A stretch of DNA of 64,000 nt. It comes from Tritonibacter multivorans. Its GTDB lineage: Bacteria > Pseudomonadota > Alphaproteobacteria > Rhodobacterales > Rhodobacteraceae. The notes below the pieces were generated by a model. The model was not told the origin of the DNA and did not search any database. It saw nothing but the letters and a program-made list of their open reading frames with translations. Positions 7,291 through 15,758 of this stretch are shown here, in pieces; position 1 is the first letter of the stretch; each line of letters begins with the position of its first letter. The DNA is taken from NCBI RefSeq assembly GCF_001458415.1, contig NZ_CYSD01000043.1, positions 62,001 to 126,000 on the forward strand. Reading direction: 5' to 3'. Made by a program: the position numbers and the translations under genes.

Positions 7291-8388
7291 GTGGCATTGC
7301 TTTTCTTAGGTGGCGCTTTGCGCCATGACGCGGTCCTGTCCAGTGTTCTGGGCCGGACAGATCCATTGAACACCCGTCCCGCACTGGCCCAAGGTCTGCG
7401 CGAGCGCGTTCAGAACCCGGCAGCGCATCCTGTGTTGGTTGAGGCACCTGCCGATCAGGCCGAGGGGCTGTTGATCGAGGTGTCTGACGAAGAGGCGGCC
7501 CGCCTTGCGCATTACGCAGGCTGTTTTGGCGCTGCGCGGGCCAATGTTGTTGCAGGTCCGCGCAATGGACCTTTGACAGACGTGCCAAGCTTTGTTGCGC
7601 AAGCCACTGAAGAGTATTCGGAGTTTGACCCGCAATGGATCCCGGTCTGGGCGCGGATGGCCGACGAAATCATGGCCTACTATGGCCGCAAGTCACCGGA
7701 TCAGATCACCAAATCCCTCCACTCCATGCGCATTCGTGCAACCTCTTGGGTCGGGCTGCAAAGCCAAGCGGAGTCTCCCAATTGTACCCTGTCGCGGGAT
7801 GTCGTTGTGCACGCCCACAAACGCGAATACATGAACTTTTTCGCGATGGAAGAAATGGATCTTCAGTTCCGGCGGTTTGATGGCTCCATGAGCCCGGTAT
7901 TGAACCGCGGCGCGTCGATGGTGGGGCAGGCGGCGGTTGTTCTGCCCTATGACCCGCTGCGCGATGCGGTGCTGCTGATTGAACAATTCCGCTCTGCTCC
8001 GTTTTTTATGGGGGCCAAAAACCCTTGGATGTGGGAGCCGCCGGCGGGGTTGATTGACCCTGGTGAAACCCCAGAGCAAGCTGCGCGGCGCGAAGCCAAA
8101 GAAGAAGCGGGCCTGACAGTGGGTCATGTGGACTATGTGGGTGGGCTCTATTCCTCAAGCGGGGCTTTGGGGGAAATTGTTCATTGTTTTGTGGGTCTTG
8201 CGGATGTTTCTGAAATTGAGGGCGGCGGTGGCGTTCCCGGCGAAGGCGAAGATATTCGCAGTAAAGTCATGTCGTTCCACGAATTCATGGAAGCCGTAGA
8301 CGGAAATACCTTTGTGGACATGCCACTTGTGACAACGGCGCTGTGGTTGGCGCGTCACCGGGACCGTCTTCGCGCGCTGGGGCAATAA
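7291..8388 (+). CDS. trgB: TrgB-like protein: AIG2-type domain plus NUDIX hydrolase
   Basis: A 365-residue two-domain protein. The N-terminal part (about 1-150) opens LLFLGGALRHDAVLSSVLGR, resembling the AIG2/gamma-glutamylcyclotransferase fold. The C-terminal part (about 190-355) is a NUDIX hydrolase with an intact box, GLIDPGETPEQAARREAKEE continuing AGL, which follows GX5EX7REUXEEXGU. The neighbouring pattern resembles ADP-ribose pyrophosphatases. The start used is GTG, because the ATG at 7275 is out of frame. It lies second in trgA-trgB-cysK. The reaction inferred is hydrolysis of a nucleoside diphosphate derivative, substrate unknown. Confidence 0.85.
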   Translation: MALLFLGGALRHDAVLSSVLGRTDPLNTRPALAQGLRERVQNPAAHPVLVEAPADQAEGLLIEVSDEEAARLAHYAGCFGAARANVVAGPRNGPLTDVPSFVAQATEEYSEFDPQWIPVWARMADEIMAYYGRKSPDQITKSLHSMRIRATSWVGLQSQAESPNCTLSRDVVVHAHKREYMNFFAMEEMDLQFRRFDGSMSPVLNRGASMVGQAAVVLPYDPLRDAVLLIEQFRSAPFFMGAKNPWMWEPPAGLIDPGETPEQAARREAKEEAGLTVGHVDYVGGLYSSSGALGEIVHCFVGLADVSEIEGGGGVPGEGEDIRSKVMSFHEFMEAVDGNTFVDMPLVTTALWLARHRDRLRALGQ

Positions 8389-8468
8389 GGACGGCGCTTT
8401 GCGCGTGTCGCGCCTTGAGATTGCGCGCCGAGATCGCTAAATCAGGGACAAAGAGCGAAAGGGATACC

Positions 8469-9503
8469 ATGCGCATTGCACGCGATCTGGCCGATGCCAT
8501 CGGCCATACGCCGCTGATCCGGCTGAACAAAGTCAGCGAGGAAACCGGTTGTGAAATCCTCGGCAAGGCCGAGTTCATGAACCCCGGCCAGTCCGTAAAG
8601 GACCGTGCGGCGCTGTATATTATCAAAGACGCCATCGCCCGCGGCGACCTGAAGCCCGGCGGCACCATTGTCGAAGGCACTGCCGGCAACACCGGGATTG
8701 GTCTGGCACTGGTCGGGGCGTCGATAGGCTTTAAGACAGTTATTGTCATCCCCGAGACCCAGTCCGAGGAAAAGAAAGACATGCTGCGTCTGGCCGGTGC
8801 ACAGCTGGTGCAGGTGCCTGCGGCCCCGTACAAGAACCCCAATAACTACGTGCGCTATTCCCAGCGTTTGGCCGAGCAACTGGCCAAGACCGAACCCAAT
8901 GGCGCGATCTGGGCCAACCAGTTCGACAATGTTGCCAACCGCCGCGCCCATGTGGAAACCACCGCGCCCGAGATTTGGGAGCAGACCGGTGGCAAGGTTG
9001 ATGGCTTTATCTGTGCGGTTGGTTCGGGTGGCACCCTTGCCGGTGTGGCCGAAGTTCTTCAGCCAAAGGGCGTAAAAATCGGCCTCGCGGATCCGCTCGG
9101 CGCGGCGCTCTATTCCTTCTACACTGAAGGCGAGCTGAAATCTGAAGGGTCCTCCATTTCCGAAGGGATCGGTCAGGGCCGGATCACCAAGAACCTTGAA
9201 GGGTTCAAACCCGATCACAGCTATCAGATCCCGGACGCAGAGGCGCTGCCTTATGTGTTTGATCTGCTCCATGACGAAGGTCTGGTTTTGGGCGGGTCGT
9301 CGGCGATCAATATCGCGGGCGCTGTGCGTCTGGCCAAGGAAATGGGGCCGGGCCATACCATTGTGACCATCCTGTGTGACTATGGCACCCGCTATCAGTC
9401 CAAGCTGTTCAATCCGGAGTTCCTTCGCGAAAAAGGCCTGCCGGTTCCCGATTGGATGACCCACACTCCGGCGTCCATTCCGGGCGTGTTCGAGGACGTA
9501 TAA
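8469..9503 (+). CDS. cysK: Cysteine synthase A (O-acetylserine sulfhydrylase)
   Basis: A 344-residue PLP enzyme that makes L-cysteine from O-acetylserine and sulfide. K44 in NPGQSVKDRA carries the PLP. The phosphate-binding loop at 71-76 is TAGNTG rather than the common TSGNTG. The motif FICAVGSGGTLAG lies mid-protein. The start at 8469 (MRIARDLADAIGHTPL) was chosen over an in-frame codon at 8343 because it matches the family N-terminus and the extension overlaps trgB. In the trg context it may supply thiols used against oxyanion stress. It is followed only 5 bp later by the MscS-type gene, suggesting one transcript. Confidence 0.93.
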   Translation: MRIARDLADAIGHTPLIRLNKVSEETGCEILGKAEFMNPGQSVKDRAALYIIKDAIARGDLKPGGTIVEGTAGNTGIGLALVGASIGFKTVIVIPETQSEEKKDMLRLAGAQLVQVPAAPYKNPNNYVRYSQRLAEQLAKTEPNGAIWANQFDNVANRRAHVETTAPEIWEQTGGKVDGFICAVGSGGTLAGVAEVLQPKGVKIGLADPLGAALYSFYTEGELKSEGSSISEGIGQGRITKNLEGFKPDHSYQIPDAEALPYVFDLLHDEGLVLGGSSAINIAGAVRLAKEMGPGHTIVTILCDYGTRYQSKLFNPEFLREKGLPVPDWMTHTPASIPGVFEDV

Positions 9504-9508
9504 ATCAC

Positions 9509-12001
9509 ATGAAAAGCCCCAAGACAGATGGCGTATCTGTGCTGGGACACACCCTGAGGGCCGGCCTGTTTGGGCTGGCCCTTTGTGTGTCCGGCCCCTT
9601 TGCGGTGGCTCAGGAAACAGCCCCTGCGTCCGAGCCATTGCAGGCAGAACAGGCCGCAAGTGACGCGGAAGCCGCGCCCGGCAGTGCTCCGGTGGATGTG
9701 GACAGGCTGATGTCCCAACTGGCCGAAGACCCACGCCTTGCGTTTTTTAAGGATTGGCAGGCCACCGCGCGCCGGGCAGAAACGCTGATTGATGCCGCGC
9801 GGGCCTCGAATGCGGCCTTTGAAGCGCTGCGTCAGGAACTGGTGCAGTATCGCCAGCGCTTCCAGCTGGCGCGCAGCGAAAATGACGCGCGCATTGCCTC
9901 GCTGAATGCCCAGATCGAGGCGCTGGGGGCATCGCGTGATGGCGATGAACCTCTCACAATTACGGTCCTGCGCGGAGAGCTGCAGACGCAGCTGGATCAG
10001 CTGAAAGTGCCCCGCATTGTCGCGGAGCTGGCCCATAGCCGTGTTCAGGGGCTGATCGCTGAAATTGATCGGCTGGTGCGCGATCGTGCCACCCGGACGC
10101 TGCTGGAGCGCGGACCAAGCCCGCTGAACCCTGAATACTGGCCCGAGGCGCTGACGGATCTGAGTGACGCGTTTTTGGCCGTCGGCAAAGAAAGCACGGG
10201 CCGTCTGCAATCGCTGGCGGTGCAGCGCACATTGTGGAGCCGTGCGCCCGTTCTGGTTCTGCTGACCGGCATTGCGCTGGTGTTGCTGCTGCGGGGGCGT
10301 GCCTGGGCCCATTGGGCTGGGGCGCAGCTGCGTAAGCTCGGCGGTGAGGGGGCAGGCGTCTGGCGGTTTGTTGTTTCGCTGCTGCAGGTGCTGTTGCCCT
10401 ATGTGGGCACGGTTCTTTTGGTGCGTGCGGTCAATCTGTCGGACATTGCCGGTCTGCGCGGGTCACTGCTTTTGGATGATGTCCCCATGTGGGTGTTCCT
10501 GCTGTATGCGGCCCATTGGCTAGGGGAACGTCTTGGGGTGTTCCAGATCCGGAATGAACTGGTGCCGGATGGCACCGAACGGGGCGGTCGTGTGGCATTG
10601 GCCACTTTGGCGACGCTGCTGGTGTTGCATATGCTGCTGGACCGGATTGCCGGGATCGAGAGCCTGGCCGAGGAGAGCTTTGTTGTTCTGGCATGGCCAC
10701 TGATTTTGATCTCTGGGTTGGTTCTCTGGCAGTTTTTACGTCGCGCACGGCTGCGCAAGGCGGATGCCGCGGCCGCGCCGGACGCCGAAGAAGGGCTGGT
10801 TCCCGCAGCGGGCAATCGGGCACTGACACTGATGCGGCGTCTGGTTATGGGGCTGGCGCTGTTGGCGCCTGTGCTGGGGGCGTTGGGGTATGTGAATGCC
10901 GCGATGGGGGTGATCTATCCCACGGTTCTGACCGTTGGTGTGGTGCTGTTCCTGATGGTGGTGCAGCGCTTTGTCACCGAGATCTATGGCTGGCTGACAC
11001 GCACAGGTCAGGCCGCACAGGACACGTTGTTTGCGGGGCTGGTTGGCATCATTCTGGTTCTGATGTCGCTCCCTGTGCTGGCGCTGATCTGGGGCGCACG
11101 GGTGGCGGATCTGACCGAGCTGTGGTCGCGGTTCCTGGAAGGGTTCACTCTGGGGGATACCCGGATTTCTCCGGCGGTGTTTCTGACCTTTGCGGTGATT
11201 TTTGCCGCCGGTTATGTGGTCACGCGCCTGGTGCAGGGCAGCCTGCGCAGCACGCTTCTGCCCAAGACCAAAATCGATCCCGGCGGGCAGAACGCCATTG
11301 TGGCGGGCACCGGGTATATCGGGATCTTCCTTGCGGCCTTGGTCGCCATCTCCATGGCGGGTTTGGACCTGTCGTCGCTGGCGATTGTTGCCGGTGCTTT
11401 GTCTGTGGGTATTGGTTTTGGCCTGCAGACCATCGTGTCGAACTTTGTCTCTGGCATTATCCTTCTGATCGAGCGGCCGATTTCAAAAGGCGACTGGATC
11501 GAGGTTGGTGGCCAGATGGGCTATGTGCGTGATATCTCCGTGCGCTCGACCCGGATTGAAACCTTTGACCGCACCGATGTGATTGTGCCGAACTCTGATC
11601 TGATCAGCGGCGCGGTGACAAACTACACCCGTGGTAATACGGTTGGGCGGGTCATCGTGCCGGTGGGCGTGGCCTATGGCACCGATCCGCGTCGCGTTGA
11701 GGCGATCTTGGGCGAGATTGCAAAAGCCCATCCAATGGTGCTGATGCGGCCTGCGCCCAGTGTGGTGTTCCAGGGCTTTGGAGCGGACAGCCTCGACTTT
11801 GAGATCCGCGCCATCCTGCGGGACGTGAACTGGGTTCTGTCGGTGAAATCGGACATGAATTTCGCCATTGCAAAACGGTTCGAGGAAGAGGGGATCGAAA
11901 TTCCCTTTGCTCAGCGCGACATCTGGATCCGCAATGCTGAGGCTCTGCATGCGCCGAGCGCGTCAAGCAATACAGCAGGTGGTGCAGAAAACGAGGGCTA
12001 G
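9509..12001 (+). CDS. Large mechanosensitive channel, DUF3772 + MscS
   Basis: An 830-residue inner-membrane protein. The in-frame ATG at 9509, five bases after cysK, gives a clear signal peptide (AGLFGLALCVSGPFAVAQ). A periplasmic coiled-coil-like region with a DUF3772-type domain follows (about 30-230), then about ten transmembrane segments. The MscS pore and beta domain come last (from about 600), with the signature LSVGIGFGLQTIVSNFVSGI and RPISKGDWIEVGG. Such long MscS homologues release solutes on hypo-osmotic shock and often sense extra signals through the periplasmic part. Tight linkage to cysK suggests co-expression. Confidence 0.88.
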   Translation: MKSPKTDGVSVLGHTLRAGLFGLALCVSGPFAVAQETAPASEPLQAEQAASDAEAAPGSAPVDVDRLMSQLAEDPRLAFFKDWQATARRAETLIDAARASNAAFEALRQELVQYRQRFQLARSENDARIASLNAQIEALGASRDGDEPLTITVLRGELQTQLDQLKVPRIVAELAHSRVQGLIAEIDRLVRDRATRTLLERGPSPLNPEYWPEALTDLSDAFLAVGKESTGRLQSLAVQRTLWSRAPVLVLLTGIALVLLLRGRAWAHWAGAQLRKLGGEGAGVWRFVVSLLQVLLPYVGTVLLVRAVNLSDIAGLRGSLLLDDVPMWVFLLYAAHWLGERLGVFQIRNELVPDGTERGGRVALATLATLLVLHMLLDRIAGIESLAEESFVVLAWPLILISGLVLWQFLRRARLRKADAAAAPDAEEGLVPAAGNRALTLMRRLVMGLALLAPVLGALGYVNAAMGVIYPTVLTVGVVLFLMVVQRFVTEIYGWLTRTGQAAQDTLFAGLVGIILVLMSLPVLALIWGARVADLTELWSRFLEGFTLGDTRISPAVFLTFAVIFAAGYVVTRLVQGSLRSTLLPKTKIDPGGQNAIVAGTGYIGIFLAALVAISMAGLDLSSLAIVAGALSVGIGFGLQTIVSNFVSGIILLIERPISKGDWIEVGGQMGYVRDISVRSTRIETFDRTDVIVPNSDLISGAVTNYTRGNTVGRVIVPVGVAYGTDPRRVEAILGEIAKAHPMVLMRPAPSVVFQGFGADSLDFEIRAILRDVNWVLSVKSDMNFAIAKRFEEEGIEIPFAQRDIWIRNAEALHAPSASSNTAGGAENEG

Positions 12002-12183
12002 CTGCCCCCGAACCATTTGTGAAACCTCGGCCGCGTGCTGCCTGATATCGGGCGGCGCGCGGTTCTTGTTTGAGCCTTCTAAACAGAGACTTAGTCCCAT
12101 TTGGCAGGGGCGGATAAAAAGCGAATTTTTTGCTGTTTTCCCTCTTGCATTCCCTTTGGAAATACATCAGATATGCGCCTCAC

Positions 12184-12273
12184 GGAGAGGTGGCCGAGTG
12201 GTCGAAGGCGCACGCCTGGAAAGTGTGTAGGCGGGAGACCGTCTCCAGGGTTCGAATCCCTGTCTCTCCGCCA
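12184..12273 (+). tRNA. tRNA-Ser(GGA), copy 1
   Basis: A 90-nt class II tRNA. The acceptor stem GGAGAGG pairs with TCTCTCC, followed by discriminator G and an encoded CCA. The anticodon arm CACGC-CTGGAAA-GTGTG gives anticodon GGA, reading UCC/UCU serine codons. The long variable arm GCGGGAGACCGTC is typical of tRNA-Ser, and the T-arm contains GGTTCGAATCCC. Copy 2 at 12465 is identical in the mature sequence. Confidence 0.97.
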
Positions 12274-12464
12274 CTACCCCTTAAGTATCCTGAAAACATG
12301 TCAGTTTTGCTGCGACGACACGCTGTGTCCGCAGGTGCGATTTGGCGTTTCATTTCGTCCTTTTGCCGCGCTGAAGAGGCGGCAAGAAAAAATGCATATT
12401 TGGCATTTTCTTTGTGAATACCCCATTGCATTCCCCCGCAGAATACATCAGATATGCGCCTCAC

Positions 12465-12554
12465 GGAGAGGTGGCCGAGTGGTCGAAGGCGCACGCCTGG
12501 AAAGTGTGTAGGCGGGAGACCGTCTCCAGGGTTCGAATCCCTGTCTCTCCGCCA
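12465..12554 (+). tRNA. tRNA-Ser(GGA), copy 2
   Basis: A second 90-nt copy identical to the tRNA-Ser(GGA) at 12184-12273, again with encoded CCA. It has the same 40-bp upstream sequence with a few substitutions near its far end. It lies 42 bp before the 3' end of the convergent MocR-type gene. Confidence 0.97.
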
Positions 12555-12596
12555 TTACCCCCTTAGATGATGTTTTTGATCCGCTGTCTCAGCGGT

Positions 12597-14009
12597 CTAA
12601 CCTTGCGTTTCCGCGACAAAACAGCTGTGCAGCAGATCCAGCGCTGCCGTGATTTCATCTTCGTCAAACCCGCTGAACCCCAGCATCAACCCATTGCGCC
12701 CCTGTGCCTTGGCGCAGACCGCAGACAGGGGCGGGGTGCGCACGCCAAGACGCGCGGCTTTTGCCGCGATGTCGATGTCGTGGAAGGGTGGGTTCAGGTG
12801 AAACACCAGCTGCATGCCAGCCTGATGGTCTTGGAAATGCCCGAAGTCGGCAAAATCCTGACGCAGCCGGTCCAGAAGCAGCTTGCGTCGTTGGCCATAG
12901 ATCCGCCGCACCCGACGCAGGTGCCGATAGAACGCACCTGAGCTGATGTAATCGGCAAGCGCCGCCTGTGGCATCAGGCTCGCTTTGGGGCGGAACCGGT
13001 CAAAGGTGTCGTGAAACTGCGGAACAAGCGGCTCTGGCAGAATGACATAGCCAAGGCGTAAGGTGTTTGAGAAGATCTTGGAGAAGCTGCCGACATAGAT
13101 CGTGCGGCGTAGGTGGTCAAAACCGGCAAGTGCCGGTATGGGCCTTCCCGCATAGCGGAATTCGCTGTCGTAATCGTCTTCGACAATCCATCCGCCCCGG
13201 TCGTTGGCCCAGCGGATGAAGTCCAGCCGCCGGTTGGGCGACATAGACCCGCCAAGGGGGTATTGATGCGAGGGGGTCAGAACCACAAGGCTTGGGGTTT
13301 CGCCCCGCGCAGGCAGGCAAGCGCCCTGATCATCGACAGGCAGGTGAACCTTGGAAAGCCCCTGCGCCTGTGCAAAGGCCGAGGCAGGTAAATAGCCCGG
13401 ATCCTCTAGCCCTATGGCGTCGCCGCGTTGGCTCAGCGTCCGCATGCACAGCTCCAGCGCATCAGAGGATCCCGCTGTGATCGCAATTTGGTCCGGCACA
13501 GCCGAAATGCCGCGCCATTCGGAGACATAGTCCGCAATAGCCCGCCGCAGCGCCAGATTTCCAAAGTCGGTGCCGCCGGTCAGCATCGACTCGGGCTGAC
13601 TGCGGCAAACCTTTGCAACGGATTTGGCCCATTGCCGATGGGGAAACAGGCGCATGTCCGGTTGCCCGTATTCAAAGGGTTTTGGTGTGTTGGGCGCACG
13701 CGCAGGATCGGGTTTTGACGCGGCTTTGGGGGCGGCGGGCAGTTCGACCTCGCCCAAATCACATAGAAAATACCCCGAACCCACGCGGCTGCGCACATAT
13801 CCTTCGGCGAGCAGCTGCTCATAAGCAGTAACCACGGTGGGACGAGACACCCCCAGCTGCGCGGCAAATTCGCGGCTTGCGGGCAGTTTGCTGCCTTCGG
13901 GCAAGTCCCCGGACACGGCCCGCGTTCGGATAAATGCGCAAATCTGTTCGAAAACAGGTGTCTTCGCAGACCGGTCAATTTCAAAAGCAAGCCAGGCGGT
14001 GTTTTTCAT
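12597..14009 (-). CDS. MocR/GabR-type regulator (GntR HTH + aminotransferase-like)
   Basis: A 470-residue fusion of a GntR winged helix (about 12-82, recognition helix GVSRPTVVTAYEQLL) with a fold-type I aminotransferase-like domain (about 115-465). The PLP lysine is K311 in GSFSKIF, with NPNRR- and VEDDYDSEF-type motifs nearby (EDDYDSEF at 277-284). MocR regulators use PLP or its adducts as effector to control vitamin B6, GABA, taurine or ectoine genes. No obvious target gene is adjacent: downstream are tRNA genes and upstream is another regulator. The regulated pathway therefore cannot be named. Confidence 0.92.
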   Translation of the reverse strand: MKNTAWLAFEIDRSAKTPVFEQICAFIRTRAVSGDLPEGSKLPASREFAAQLGVSRPTVVTAYEQLLAEGYVRSRVGSGYFLCDLGEVELPAAPKAASKPDPARAPNTPKPFEYGQPDMRLFPHRQWAKSVAKVCRSQPESMLTGGTDFGNLALRRAIADYVSEWRGISAVPDQIAITAGSSDALELCMRTLSQRGDAIGLEDPGYLPASAFAQAQGLSKVHLPVDDQGACLPARGETPSLVVLTPSHQYPLGGSMSPNRRLDFIRWANDRGGWIVEDDYDSEFRYAGRPIPALAGFDHLRRTIYVGSFSKIFSNTLRLGYVILPEPLVPQFHDTFDRFRPKASLMPQAALADYISSGAFYRHLRRVRRIYGQRRKLLLDRLRQDFADFGHFQDHQAGMQLVFHLNPPFHDIDIAAKAARLGVRTPPLSAVCAKAQGRNGLMLGFSGFDEDEITAALDLLHSCFVAETQG

Positions 14010-14194
14010 AGTCCTGTACAGTCAGGGCAGGGGCTGATCGCAGAGCAGGGTCGCATCCGCAACTTGGTGTCACATCTGCCGTACCATAGCCTGTGAAGGC
14101 GCGACCCGCATCCGGCGAATACCGGTTTCATCCGATCTTCGACCAGGTTCTTTTGAGCCTGCTTTTGGGCCTGTACTTGGGAGGGCGCGACCGG

Positions 14195-14980
14195 TCAGGA
14201 TGGCGGCGGCGGGCCAAGCGCTTCGGTCGCCCAGATCGCCGCCTGTGTTCGGTTCTGAACCCCGATCTTGCGAAAACAGGTGCGCAGATGAACTTTGACC
14301 GTTGCCTCGCAGATCCCAAGATCATTGGCGATCGATTTATTGCTGGCGCCAAACATCAGACGTTGCAGGATTGTGCGCTCTCGCTGGGACAATTGGACGT
14401 CGTTCAGGCGGTGCTCGATGGGCTGTGCCGTGGGGGCGGCGGTCGGGATTTCCGCTGCCTGCTGACTATATGCGCCCGCGGCAGGGTTTGCGGCTGGCAT
14501 TGCGGGGGCGGTGACTGCGGAGTCGTCGCTTAATGGAATTTCGGCGGCTCCGGGGGCAAAGGCGCGATAACCTGCCCCGACCACCCGCAACAGCGCCACC
14601 AGCGCGTCTGAAGGTTTGTTTTCCGGAAACACCGCATGGACCAATTGGGTCATGCGCGCTTCGGTTTGGGGGGTAAGGCTCTGATTTGTCACCAAAACGA
14701 GCGGTGATATTGGATTCTGAGCGCGAAACGTGTCAAGTTCCTCCACCATGCGCTCCTGATCTGCATTGCTGTAGAACAGGATCAGATCCTTGCCAGAGTT
14801 GGCCGGTTGACTGGCCAGAGCGTCAGGCTTTGCGCTGGTGCCCAAAGCGGCATCCAGGGCGGGTACGGGCAGATCGAGCAAGTTTTGAGCGCATTGGCTG
14901 ACAGAAACATCTGCATCACGGCAGACGGCCAGAAACAACTCTCTGAGCAGCCGCGTTTCGGCTACGATTTGAACGGGCAT
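14195..14980 (-). CDS. LuxR-type regulator with degenerate receiver-like N-terminus
   Basis: A 261-residue protein. A LuxR helix-turn-helix occupies the C-terminus (about 190-255), with LSQRERTILQRLMFGASNKS and ATVKVHLRTCFRKIGVQNR. The N-terminal ~145 residues have a receiver-like alternation of beta strands and helices, but the phosphoacceptor region reads DLILFYSNAD and lacks the usual D-L-x-L-P context. Phosphorylation is therefore doubtful. A low-complexity Ala/Pro linker (about 150-185) joins the domains. It is divergent from another LuxR-type regulator across 778 bp, so the two may share control elements. Targets are unknown. Confidence 0.85.
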   Translation of the reverse strand: MPVQIVAETRLLRELFLAVCRDADVSVSQCAQNLLDLPVPALDAALGTSAKPDALASQPANSGKDLILFYSNADQERMVEELDTFRAQNPISPLVLVTNQSLTPQTEARMTQLVHAVFPENKPSDALVALLRVVGAGYRAFAPGAAEIPLSDDSAVTAPAMPAANPAAGAYSQQAAEIPTAAPTAQPIEHRLNDVQLSQRERTILQRLMFGASNKSIANDLGICEATVKVHLRTCFRKIGVQNRTQAAIWATEALGPPPPS

Positions 14981-15758
14981 TGTGCCTCTTCCTTTTTAAA
15001 CACGCATTCGCCGCAAAAATCACACGTGGCGAATTTACCAAGTCTTCGGGTGAAAAAGTGACTCCTTCGGGTTTCGGTCTTTGGTGTCGTCAGGTTAAAC
15101 GCCCAACATCCGCGACATACGCAGCGTTCACGCAGGGCTTGGGCCGAACCAGGCAGCCAAACAGGCAGTGCCAAGAAACATGGGGTTCAGCGGTTTCGGC
15201 AGTACAAATGCCGAAGGGCGTAAAAGTCCCGAACCAATTGATATGTTAATGACAGCAAACTCACCTGCCTGTCTTAATCATAGCGAATAAGGGTGGTTTA
15301 AGTAAGCCTTAAGTCTTCTGTTGATCTGAGCGGGGAGGGAGTGGATCGTATCGCAAGGTCGGCATTCGTCCATAGTGAATTGATTTTATTATTTTAAATC
15401 CACTTTTATCGCGGTTTTTTTGGAGTGTCTTGGTCTTCTGGGGTGTCCCATCTGCTCTGTTGAAAACGCGAAATGGATGTGCTTTGGGTGGGTGTGGAAT
15501 CCTTAAGGTTGTGAAGAGTTCGAATCTCGGGAAAGACGTAATCCTTTCGGCCAGGCTGCGAAAAATGGCTGGGGAAAAGCGCTTCTGTGGCGGCTGAAAC
15601 ACCATCGCTTTTCGGACCGTAACAGCGCCACTGCGCGCCGGTTTGGCGATCGCTGCCGGGGCATCTTACCCTTTGGCGTACCACTTCAGTCCAATATGCG
15701 CCCCAGCATCGACGGTCTACGCTGGGGGTGTTGTTTGTTATGTGCCGGGGGGCAACGT
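14981..15758. promoter_or_regulatory. 778-bp gap between two divergent LuxR-type genes
   Basis: No gene is supported here. There is an unusually AT-rich patch at about 15375-15425 (containing TTGATTTTATTATTTTAAAT and TTTTTTT), with a GATTT...AAATC dyad, in an otherwise GC-rich region. It is a good candidate for a promoter/operator. Further upstream around 15240-15300 the sequence is also relatively AT-rich. No tRNA or known small RNA was recognised. Confidence 0.4.

Larger units (their letters stand above)
12142..12554 (+). repeat. Direct repeat holding two tRNA-Ser copies and their 5' flanks
   Basis: Segments at about 12142-12273 and 12423-12554 are near-identical. Beyond the tRNA itself, the preceding ~40 bp is shared, including TTGCATTCCC and AATACATCAGATATGCGCCT. 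The period is 281 bp. The shared 5' flank indicates a duplication that carried the promoter or leader with it. The spacer between the copies (12274-12422) shows no gene. Confidence 0.85.

Noticed and set aside
12274-12464. Extra RNA gene between the two tRNA-Ser copies
   Set aside because: The spacer has no tRNA-like stems or other recognisable RNA structure.
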